Shown here: piece by piece, positions 1 to 5,041 of the stretch
Layout of the letters: every line of letters starts with the position of its first letter
How positions within the stretch are numbered: the stretch's first letter is position 1
Assembly: GCA_964552205.1 (NCBI GenBank)
Contig: CAZKFT010000069.1
Span: forward strand, 1-7,488
DNA length: 7,488 bases
Origin: JAIVGZ01 sp964552205
GTDB taxonomy: Bacteria > Pseudomonadota > Gammaproteobacteria > Natronospirales > JAIVGZ01
Reading direction: 5' to 3'
Translations under genes and position numbers: made by a program
Notes under the pieces: generated by a model
What the model was told of the DNA's origin: nothing
The model's input: only the letters and a program-made list of their open reading frames with translations
Database searches by the model: none

Positions 1-234
1 CTGAGCCAGATGCAGATGGCGGCCTTCGCCGGGAACATGCTCGAGCTTCGCTCTACGGCCGGGAATCCTGTCCTTGCGATGTCTGCGTCTGCGCATTCTG
101 CATTGGACGACGGGCAGCTCGACATCCTAAGGGCCTATGCCGACATCGCGGTTTGCGGGATCCCATCGATAGAACGATGCTCTGGTGGCAGCCTGCGCTG
201 CATGCTCGCGGAAATCTTCCTGCCCAAGGCGTGA
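1..234 (+). CDS. ctlX: CtlX-type citrulline/arginine-deiminase-related hydrolase, C-terminal part (5' end outside window)
   Basis: Open from base 1 in frame 1 to TGA at 232-234, giving the last 77 residues; the true start lies upstream of the window. The fragment has the C-terminal signature of the arginine-deiminase-related (COG4874/CtlX) branch of the pentein, or guanidino-modifying, superfamily: an AGNMLEL segment near the start and GGSLRCMLAEIF close to the end. The Cys of that last motif (codon 199-201) is at the position of the catalytic nucleophile, which attacks the guanidino or ureido carbon. CtlX proteins are known as citrulline hydrolases (citrulline to ornithine, ammonia and CO2), cytoplasmic. 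Family assignment is from motif recall; the substrate is inferred. A second pentein enzyme at 2238-3080 on the same strand supports a role in arginine/citrulline catabolism. The His and acidic catalytic residues lie outside the window. Confidence 0.78.
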   Translation: MSQMQMAAFAGNMLELRSTAGNPVLAMSASAHSALDDGQLDILRAYADIAVCGIPSIERCSGGSLRCMLAEIFLPKA

Positions 235-281
235 ATCTGCGCAAAAATCGGGCATGGTGCCCCAAAAATGATTTGGGACGG

Positions 282-311
282 TTGGTCATTCCTCGTTAAA
301 ACAGATATTTA
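282..311 (+). promoter_or_regulatory. Possible sigma70-type promoter of the protease gene (weak)
   Basis: TTGGTC (282-287) resembles a -35 box and TATTTA (306-311) a -10 box, with an 18-bp spacer, in the AT-rich part of the intergenic region. The match is imperfect. Other AT-rich hexamers nearby, such as TATTGT (342-347) and TAATAG (364-369), could equally be the -10. It would give a leader of roughly 85 nt. Confidence 0.22.
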
Positions 312-375
312 TGGCGACCATTGGGGTGCTCCGCCCAAAACTATTGTGAATTCCCCGCGTCGGTAATAGCTTCTG

Positions 376-386
376 GCTGTCGTCAT
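376..386 (+). repeat. 11-bp motif GCTGTCGTCAT shared by two upstream regions (copy 1)
   Basis: GCTGTCGTCAT lies 17 nt before the protease GTG start. An identical copy is at 2196-2206, upstream of the pentein hydrolase, and both are followed by TCC or CC after 0-1 extra T. Shared by chance is possible but unlikely within two 165-bp intergenic regions. Confidence 0.4.
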
Positions 387-403
387 CCTTGGGGGATCAA
401 GTC

Positions 404-2074
404 GTGAAAATATCAATGAAGCTGATTGCCGTATTCGCGGTCGTTGCATTTGCAACTGGCCTCGCTGCGACATCTGTTGCAAACGGAAACAACGAAACCA
501 TCCGTGTCTGGGTGAACTTCCAGCCAGAGGGCAAGGCCTCAGTGGGCCAGGCCCTGCGTCAGGCCGGGGGGGACATCCATTATGAATTCGATGATCTGAA
601 TGCCTACGCAGTCACCGTGCCGGTACGGGCCCTGCAAGGCCTGAGCCGTAATCCGAACGTGACGTTCATCGAGGAGGATCCGAAGCGCTTCCCGATGTCG
701 CAATCCACGCCTTATGGGATAACCATGGTCCAGGCGGACCAGGTCAGCGACGCCAACTCGGGCAACCGGATGGTGTGCATCATCGACTCAGGCTACAACT
801 TGGGTCATGAGGACCTCCCGTCCGGTAGCAACATCACCGGTAGCGCGGACGGCGGATCCGGCCTCTGGTACCAGGACGGGAGTGGCCACGGTACCCATGT
901 GGCTGGCACCATTGCCGCGCTCAACAACAGCGTCGGCGTAGTCGGCGTGAACCCGAATGGCCACCTGCGCGTCCATATCGTCCGGGTATTCAACGACAGC
1001 GGCAGCTGGGCGTACTCGTCTGGCCTGACCGGTGCTTTGAGTGAGTGTCGGAACGCCGGCGCGAACGTCGTCAACATGAGCTTGGGTGGTGGCTTCAAGA
1101 GCCGTACCGAGGAGCGTGCTTTCGATCAAGCGAACAATGCCGGAGTCCTGAGTGTCGCGGCTGCCGGAAACGCAGGCAATACGAGCCATTCCTACCCGGC
1201 GTCCTACAGCTCGGTCGTCTCGGTCGCTGCCATCGACGAGAACAAGCAGCATGCATCGTTCTCGCAGCGCAACAACCAGGTGGAGATTGCTGCCCCCGGC
1301 GTCAATGTCCGGTCGACCGTGCCGATGGGCACGGGAGCGGAGAGCACCCTGACCGTTGGCGGTGTCGGCTACGAAAACGCGGCAATGGATGGGTCACCTT
1401 TCCTCACTCGTACCGGTGACCTGGTCGATTGTGGCCTCGGAACTTCGACCTGTACGGCGGCGTCCGGTGGCAGGGTCTGCCTGATCAGTCGTGGTGAGGT
1501 GAGTTTCGCCGACAAGGTGTTGAACTGCCAGAACGGTGGCGGTACTGCCGCGGTGATTTACAACAACGAAGACGGCATGCTGTACGGTACGCTCGGTGAC
1601 GTGAGCACCAGCATCCCATCGGTGGGCATCACCCAGGCGGATGGCCAGTTCCTGCTCGGCAACCGTCTCGGTAGCAGCACCACGGTTTCGTTGGGGGCTT
1701 CCAACTATGCCTATTACAACGGCACCTCGATGGCTACTCCGCATGTCGCGGGTGTCGCCGCGTTAATCTGGAGCCATTACACCAGCTGTACCAACGCCGA
1801 TGTGCGCAGCGCGATGAACAGCACCGCTGAGGATCTCGGCGCATCCGGTCGTGACAACCTGTATGGCTGGGGACTCGTCCGCGCCAAGGCCGCGCTCGAT
1901 CATCTCGCCCTGCAGTCCTGCGCGGGAGGTGGCGGCGGTGATCCAGGCGATCCGGGTGACCCGGGTGATCCGGAGCCGCCGCCCTCATGTGGTGCCGCTG
2001 GCACGGCGTGTACTACTGCCAGCGAGTGCTGCAACAACTGCACCGGTCGTCCGGGTGCGCGGACCTGTAACTGA
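404..2074 (+). CDS. Secreted subtilisin-like (S8) serine protease with I9 propeptide, PA insert and six-cysteine C-terminal tail
   Basis: A 556-residue preproprotein if started at GTG 404. That start has a GGGGGAT ribosome-binding site (391-397) about 6 nt upstream; TTG 389 lacks a good site and ATG 416 is the in-frame alternative. Residues 1-26 form a signal peptide (basic start, hydrophobic stretch, likely cleavage after TSVA). About 30-95 match an inhibitor I9 propeptide, which acts as chaperone and inhibitor and is cleaved off. The catalytic triad is D128 (IIDSGY), H162 (GSGHGTHVAGT) and S442 (NGTSMATPHVAG); oxyanion-hole N256 lies in AAAGNAG. A PA domain of about 110 residues, with its own cysteines (LVDCG, RVCLISRG, NCQNGGG), is inserted between the oxyanion Asn and the Ser. 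A Gly/Asp-Pro linker (GDP x4, 512-523) and a PEPPP stretch lead to a tail with six Cys at 529-555. The enzyme should be exported by Sec, fold with disulfides in the periplasm or outside, and degrade proteins. Exact substrate unknown. Confidence 0.93.
   Translation: MKISMKLIAVFAVVAFATGLAATSVANGNNETIRVWVNFQPEGKASVGQALRQAGGDIHYEFDDLNAYAVTVPVRALQGLSRNPNVTFIEEDPKRFPMSQSTPYGITMVQADQVSDANSGNRMVCIIDSGYNLGHEDLPSGSNITGSADGGSGLWYQDGSGHGTHVAGTIAALNNSVGVVGVNPNGHLRVHIVRVFNDSGSWAYSSGLTGALSECRNAGANVVNMSLGGGFKSRTEERAFDQANNAGVLSVAAAGNAGNTSHSYPASYSSVVSVAAIDENKQHASFSQRNNQVEIAAPGVNVRSTVPMGTGAESTLTVGGVGYENAAMDGSPFLTRTGDLVDCGLGTSTCTAASGGRVCLISRGEVSFADKVLNCQNGGGTAAVIYNNEDGMLYGTLGDVSTSIPSVGITQADGQFLLGNRLGSSTTVSLGASNYAYYNGTSMATPHVAGVAALIWSHYTSCTNADVRSAMNSTAEDLGASGRDNLYGWGLVRAKAALDHLALQSCAGGGGGDPGDPGDPGDPEPPPSCGAAGTACTTASECCNNCTGRPGARTCN
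1937..1972 (+). repeat. Four in-frame Gly-Asp-Pro repeats in the protease linker
   Basis: Four 9-bp units of the type ggt/c-gat/c-ccn encode GDPGDPGDPGDP between the catalytic domain and the cysteine-rich tail. Third positions vary (cca/ccg, gat/gac), so the repeat is not a recent perfect duplication, but unit number could still change by slippage without breaking the frame. It probably forms an extended, flexible linker. Confidence 0.85.
1988..2068 (+). other. Knottin-like six-cysteine domain at the protease C terminus (within the CDS)
   Basis: Codons 529-555 carry six cysteines spaced C-X6-C-X5-C-C-X2-C-X8-C, ending one residue before the stop. This spacing, with an adjacent CC pair as third and fourth Cys, is that of inhibitor-cystine-knot (knottin) peptides such as omega-conotoxins. 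The unit sits after a flexible linker, so it looks like a separate miniature domain. Spacing is seen directly; the knotted fold and any binding or inhibitory role are inferred. It could instead be a simple disulfide-stabilised cap or sorting tail. Confidence 0.55.
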
Positions 2075-2089
2075 GCGGGATAGATTGAA

Positions 2090-2100
2090 GAATAATATTC
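2090..2100. repeat. Small AT-rich palindrome after the protease stop
   Basis: GAATA-A-TATTC is a perfect 11-bp dyad in the 77-nt 3' untranslated stretch between the protease stop and the terminator stem. It could be a protein-binding site or a fold in the mRNA tail; it is short enough to occur by chance. Confidence 0.3.
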
Positions 2101-2151
2101 GACCCGGTCCGTCGCTATTCGGGCATTAACGGGCAATATCCACACCTATGC

Positions 2152-2178
2152 ACGGGGGCGTAAGCCCCCGTTTTTTTT
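2152..2178 (+). terminator. Strong rho-independent terminator after the protease gene
   Basis: A perfect 8-bp stem, ACGGGGGC (2152-2159) with GCCCCCGT (2164-2171), closes a GTAA tetraloop and runs straight into eight T (2171-2178). There is no matching T-run for the - strand, so it works rightward only. It separates protease transcription from the downstream pentein gene, which therefore needs its own promoter. Confidence 0.95.
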
Positions 2179-2206
2179 GACAAAAATTCCTATATGCTGT
2201 CGTCAT
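2177..2206 (+). promoter_or_regulatory. Possible promoter of the pentein hydrolase gene
   Basis: A consensus -35 hexamer TTGACA (2177-2182) overlaps the end of the terminator T-run. The expected -10 at 16-18 bp is poor (CGTCAT at 2201-2206 with an 18-bp spacer). An AT-rich TATATG (2191-2196) is too close to pair with it and would need a -35 in the T-run. A promoter between terminator and 2238 is required by logic, but its exact boxes are uncertain. Confidence 0.35.
2196..2206 (+). repeat. 11-bp motif GCTGTCGTCAT (copy 2)
   Basis: Identical to 376-386, here 31 nt before the pentein hydrolase ATG and just after AT-rich TATAT. Could be a shared regulator site or a common mRNA 5' element. Confidence 0.4.
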
Positions 2207-2237
2207 TCCGTCACCAGAAACAGGCAGATTAGCAGTC

Positions 2238-3080
2238 ATGAACACCCGGATCCTGATGTGCCCACCGGACCACTTCAATGTGGATTACGTCATCAACCCG
2301 TGGATGGAGGGGAATGTCGACCAGGCATCCCCCGAGCGTGCGCGTGGACAGTGGAGAGTGCTGCGCGACACAATCGCACGGTTCGCGGAGGTCGTGGAGC
2401 TGGCGCCCGACGCAGCGCTGCCGGACATGGTCTTCACCGCCAATGCAGGCACCGTATGCGGCCAACGCGCGGTGGTCAGCCGGTTCTTCCATCCACAGCG
2501 ACAGGGCGAGTCGGCACACTTCGCACGCTGGTTCCGTGACAACGGCTTCGAGGTGTTGGAGTTACCGGAGGATATCCATTACGAGGGCGCAGGCGATTCC
2601 CTGATCCATCGGGGTGGTGATTGGTTCTGGGCTGGGTACGGGTTCCGCACCGACCTTGCATCACATGCCATGGTGTCGCAGTGGTTACGCATGGAGGTCG
2701 TTTCCCTGAAGCTGGTGGACCCGTACTTCTACCATCTGGATACCTGCATGTGCCCCTTGGCCGACGGCTACCTGCTCTACTACCCCGCGGCCTTCGATGC
2801 AGCAGCGAACAGGGAAATCGAAACCCGCGTACCGGCGCACAAGCGCATCGCCGTCACCGATGAAGACGCGGAGCGCTTCGCCTGCAATTCCGTGACCATC
2901 GGTCGGGTCGTCATCATGAACAGGGCGTCGAGTGCCTTGCGGCAGCGACTCGAACAAAGCGGGTTCGAGTTGCACGAGGTGGACCTCTCCGAGTTCATCA
3001 AGGCTGGGGGTTCCGCGAAATGCCTGACCCTGAAAGTGACCGAGCCGGAGCCATCCGCGGTGGAGAGCGCTTCCGCCTGA
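2238..3080 (+). CDS. Stand-alone pentein-fold guanidino hydrolase, arginine dihydrolase-like (ArgZ/AgrE N-terminal type) or DDAH-like
   Basis: A 280-residue cytoplasmic protein without signal peptide, matching the amidinotransferase/DDAH branch of the pentein superfamily. Visible motifs are LPDMVFTANAG (61-71), EGAGD (116-120), the catalytic His in YFYHLDTCM (H166) and the nucleophilic Cys in AGGSAKCLTL (C262). In cyanobacterial ArgZ (arginine to ornithine, CO2 and two ammonia) I recall N71, H168 and C264 as key residues; N69, H166 and C262 here sit at a constant offset of two. This favours an arginine dihydrolase over a dimethylarginine hydrolase, but residue numbers are from memory and the activity is an inference. 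The C-terminal domain fused in AgrE/ArgZ is absent. The start ATG has only a weak upstream AGG. The gene follows its own terminator-isolated region and ends 1 nt before the stop of the convergent thioesterase gene. A CtlX-type enzyme 2 kb upstream would complete citrulline-to-ornithine conversion if this enzyme instead released citrulline. Confidence 0.82.
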   Translation: MNTRILMCPPDHFNVDYVINPWMEGNVDQASPERARGQWRVLRDTIARFAEVVELAPDAALPDMVFTANAGTVCGQRAVVSRFFHPQRQGESAHFARWFRDNGFEVLELPEDIHYEGAGDSLIHRGGDWFWAGYGFRTDLASHAMVSQWLRMEVVSLKLVDPYFYHLDTCMCPLADGYLLYYPAAFDAAANREIETRVPAHKRIAVTDEDAERFACNSVTIGRVVIMNRASSALRQRLEQSGFELHEVDLSEFIKAGGSAKCLTLKVTEPEPSAVESASA

Positions 3081-3081
3081 T

Positions 3082-3480
3082 TCAGTCCTGCGCGATGGCG
3101 CGGATGCCGTCCGGCAGCAGCACGGATTTTCCGGTGGTGTAATCGATCCAGACAAGCACGGAGCTTCCGGTCGCGTACTCGAGTTCGGGATCGTTCGCGT
3201 CACGGATACGGTAGGAAGTGGGTAGGCTGCTGCGGCCAGGTGTCCCGACCCCCATGCTGACGACGATGCGGGCCGGGTGGAGTATGGGCCTGCGGAACTC
3301 ACAACTGGCATTGGCCATGACCGGTCCTGAGGTCCGGTTCATCGCCGCAATCTCCAAGCTGTCCAGCCAGCCGATACGGGCCTGCTCGAAGTAGGTGAAA
3401 TATTTGGCGTTGTTCACATGGCCGACAGCGTCCATGTCGCCCCACCTGACATCCATGACCTGTTCGTATACCAACTTCAT
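3082..3480 (-). CDS. Acyl-CoA thioesterase, 4-hydroxybenzoyl-CoA thioesterase (hotdog) family
   Basis: A 132-residue protein from ATG (complement of 3478-3480); an upstream in-frame ATG (3520-3522) would add 14 residues lacking family similarity and overlap the transporter start, so it was rejected. The family signature is at the N terminus, WGDMDAVGHVNNAKYFTYFE (13-32): an acidic residue, probably D17, is catalytic, followed by GHVNN and the Y..Y.E helix. Length suits single hotdog-domain thioesterases of the YbgC/FadM type, which work as oligomers in the cytoplasm and hydrolyse acyl-CoA or acyl-ACP thioesters. The specific acyl chain cannot be told. The start lies 35 bp from the divergent transporter start. 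Its 3' end is convergent with the pentein hydrolase, stops 1 nt apart, with no terminator visible between them. Confidence 0.87.
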   Translation of the reverse strand: MKLVYEQVMDVRWGDMDAVGHVNNAKYFTYFEQARIGWLDSLEIAAMNRTSGPVMANASCEFRRPILHPARIVVSMGVGTPGRSSLPTSYRIRDANDPELEYATGSSVLVWIDYTTGKSVLLPDGIRAIAQD

Positions 3481-3500
3481 TGCCCTATAGTATGCGGACC

Positions 3501-3506
3501 GGAGGG
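3501..3506 (+). promoter_or_regulatory. Shine-Dalgarno of the EamA transporter gene
   Basis: GGAGGG with 9 nt to ATG 3516; this fixes the start and lies inside the 35-bp divergent gap between thioesterase and transporter, so any promoters for either gene must lie inside the opposite gene. Confidence 0.75.
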
Positions 3507-3515
3507 CTCTGACCA

Positions 3516-4367
3516 ATGCCATATCTTCTGCTCGGCGCCGCCATGATCAGCTTCGCGGGGGTATTCGTGAAGCTTGTCGAGGTGGAGCCCACTGCCTCTG
3601 CGTTTTACCGCATGTTGTTCGGGGGCTTGGTACTGGCGGCGCTCGCCGTCGCTCGTGGGAAAGTTGCTCTTCCCGGTCGCCGCGCGTTGTATTTCATGTT
3701 GCTCGCATCGGTGATGTTCGCGCTCGACCTGTACTTCTTCCATCGCAGCATCCTCTACCTCGGGCCGGGCTTGGGCACGTTGCTCGCCAACTTCCAGGTG
3801 TTCGTGTTGGCATTGTTCGGTGTGCTATTCCTGAAGGAACGCTTGCATTGGCAGCGGGCACTTTCCATACCACTCGCGATTCTGGGGCTCGCAACCATTG
3901 TGGGTTTTGATTGGCTATCTTTGGAGCCGCACTACCGCACGGGCATCAGCTTCGGTCTCATCACGGCTTTCTGTTATGCGGGATACATCCTGAGCGTGCG
4001 CGGCACCCGCGGGCGTGGGGCCATGCCCTCCTTGGTCGCCAATATGGCCTTCATCGCGCTGGTCTGTGCCGCCCTGCTGGGTCTGGCGGTCTGGGCTGAA
4101 GGCGTATCGTTCGCGATACCCACCCTCAGGGATGGCGCCTACCTCGTTGCTTACGGGGTGGTGTGTCAGGCATTGGGGTGGATACTCATTTCCTCCCGCA
4201 TCACCACCGTGCCGGCCTCGGTCGTTGGCCTGGTGCTGCTCTTGCAACCCACGCTGGCTTTCCTCTGGGACATCCTGTTTTTCGCACGGGCGTTCACGGT
4301 GTCGGAGGCCTCGGGGGCCCTGATGGTGCTGGTAGCCATCTACTTCGGCGTCAGGCGTAGTGCCTGA
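3516..4367 (+). CDS. EamA/DMT family inner-membrane transporter (RhaT-like)
   Basis: 283 residues, almost entirely hydrophobic, with about ten membrane segments in two EamA repeats (about 3-130 and 143-280). Typical family features are GVFVKLVEVEPTASAFYRML near the N terminus, LLANFQVFVLALFGVLFLKE at the end of the first repeat and LLLQPTLAFLWDILFF in the second. DMT proteins export or import small metabolites such as amino acids or nucleotide precursors; the substrate cannot be predicted. The ATG at 3516 has a good GGAGGG Shine-Dalgarno (3501-3506), 9 nt away. The start is divergent from the thioesterase. It ends 23 bp before plsY, and that gap also holds the plsY -10 box. Confidence 0.9.
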   Translation: MPYLLLGAAMISFAGVFVKLVEVEPTASAFYRMLFGGLVLAALAVARGKVALPGRRALYFMLLASVMFALDLYFFHRSILYLGPGLGTLLANFQVFVLALFGVLFLKERLHWQRALSIPLAILGLATIVGFDWLSLEPHYRTGISFGLITAFCYAGYILSVRGTRGRGAMPSLVANMAFIALVCAALLGLAVWAEGVSFAIPTLRDGAYLVAYGVVCQALGWILISSRITTVPASVVGLVLLLQPTLAFLWDILFFARAFTVSEASGALMVLVAIYFGVRRSA

Positions 4368-4374
4368 ACGCAGG

Positions 4375-4383
4375 TGCTAGAAT
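4375..4383 (+). promoter_or_regulatory. Extended -10 promoter of plsY, possibly giving a leaderless mRNA
   Basis: TGCTAGAAT contains TG one base upstream of TAGAAT (4378-4383), an extended -10 element. No good -35 is visible (bases near 4355-4360 read GCGTAG). Transcription would start about 7 nt downstream, at or next to A 4391 of the plsY ATG. No Shine-Dalgarno-like purine run precedes plsY (CTCCGCC), which fits leaderless translation. Confidence 0.6.
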
Positions 4384-4390
4384 CTCCGCC

Positions 4391-5032
4391 ATGACCGTAA
4401 TCATTCTTGCAGTCCTCGTCTCGTACCTGCTCGGCTCAGTGATCGGTAGCCTCCTGCTCGGGCGTTCACGCGGCGTGGATATCCGTACCCAAGGTAGCGG
4501 CAATGCCGGTGGCACCAATGCCCTACGCACACAAGGAAAGGGCTTTGCGCTTGCGGTCATCGCCATTGATATTGGCAAGGGCATCATCGCCGCGTGGCCG
4601 GTCGCCGCCATCGCCCACGGCATGTCCGGATCGCCTCTTGCCTTGCAGGATGTCCAGGTGATGTGTGGCGCTGCAGCCATCATTGGGCATGTGTGGCCGG
4701 CTTTCTACCAGTTTCGCGGTGGCAAAGGCGCGGCCACGCTCATCGGAGCACTGGCGGTCATCGCCCCGCTGGCTCTGGTTCCGGTGCTGGTGGTGTTCGC
4801 CTTGGTCCTGATGTCTTCAGGCTTCGTCGGTCTCAGCACAATGATTGCCACAGCAGTCACCATCGTTTGGGCGGCCTTTGCGGTTGACGGCGGTATCCTG
4901 TCTTCCTTCGGGATATTCGCCCTCTTCGTCACCGCATTCATTGCCTATACACACCGTAGCAACATTGAGCGCATGCTCGCTGGATCGGAAAACCGGTTCG
5001 AGAAGGCCATGCTGTTGCGTCGGTCGCGCTGA
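4391..5032 (+). CDS. plsY: Glycerol-3-phosphate acyltransferase PlsY (acyl-phosphate dependent)
   Basis: 213 residues, a membrane protein with about five helices. All three PlsY motifs are present: GSGNAGGTNALRTQGK (35-50, motif 1, catalytic and phosphate binding), GHVWPAFYQFRGGKGAAT (99-116, motif 2, glycerol-3-phosphate binding) and HRSNIERMLAGSENR (188-202, motif 3, active-site integrity). PlsY transfers an acyl chain from acyl-phosphate, made by PlsX, to position 1 of glycerol-3-phosphate, the first step of phospholipid synthesis in the inner membrane. PlsX is not in the window. Length is usual (about 200). The gene is the first of a run with birA, coaX and a SPOR protein; the birA Shine-Dalgarno overlaps the plsY stop codon, so translation is probably coupled. 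Confidence 0.96.
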   Translation: MTVIILAVLVSYLLGSVIGSLLLGRSRGVDIRTQGSGNAGGTNALRTQGKGFALAVIAIDIGKGIIAAWPVAAIAHGMSGSPLALQDVQVMCGAAAIIGHVWPAFYQFRGGKGAATLIGALAVIAPLALVPVLVVFALVLMSSGFVGLSTMIATAVTIVWAAFAVDGGILSSFGIFALFVTAFIAYTHRSNIERMLAGSENRFEKAMLLRRSR

Positions 5033-5041
5033 GGTTTCCGG

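Larger units (their letters stand above)
235..403. other. Intergenic region between ctlX and the protease gene, with small inverted repeats
   Basis: The 169 bp include an AT-rich core (about 288-350) in otherwise GC-rich DNA. GGGCA/TGCCC (250-254 with 258-262) overlaps CCCAAA/TTTGGG (261-266 with 272-277), so only one hairpin can form at a time. The CCCAAA motif recurs as TTGGGG (321-326) and CCCAAAA (334-340). There is no T-run after a stem on the + strand, so no convincing terminator for ctlX; on the - strand the first stem is followed by GATTTTT and might terminate leftward transcription weakly. Protease expression is probably driven from here. Confidence 0.5.

Noticed and set aside
250..277. 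Intrinsic terminator for ctlX
   Set aside because: Both stems are short (5-6 bp) and neither is followed by a T-run on the + strand; only a weak - strand candidate remains.
389..403. TTG 389 as protease start
   Set aside because: Adds five residues (MGDQV) before the signal peptide and lacks a Shine-Dalgarno; GTG 404 has GGGGGAT at a good distance.
788..1252. 154-codon open frame on the - strand inside the protease
   Set aside because: Opposes the catalytic domain with its Asp and His motifs; no domain or ribosome-binding site.
2121..2140. Tandem decamers GGGCATTAAC / GGGCAATATC
   Set aside because: Only 7 of 10 bases agree and there are just two units; not convincing as a repeat or operator.
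2685..3311. 208-codon open frame on the - strand over the pentein gene and part of the thioesterase gene
   Set aside because: Overlaps two well-supported genes in other frames and shows no family motif.
3481..3522. Longer thioesterase start (complement of 3520-3522)
   Set aside because: The 14 extra residues have no match to the hotdog family, and the start would overlap the divergent transporter's ATG; the ATG at 3478-3480 puts the family signature at the usual distance from the N terminus.
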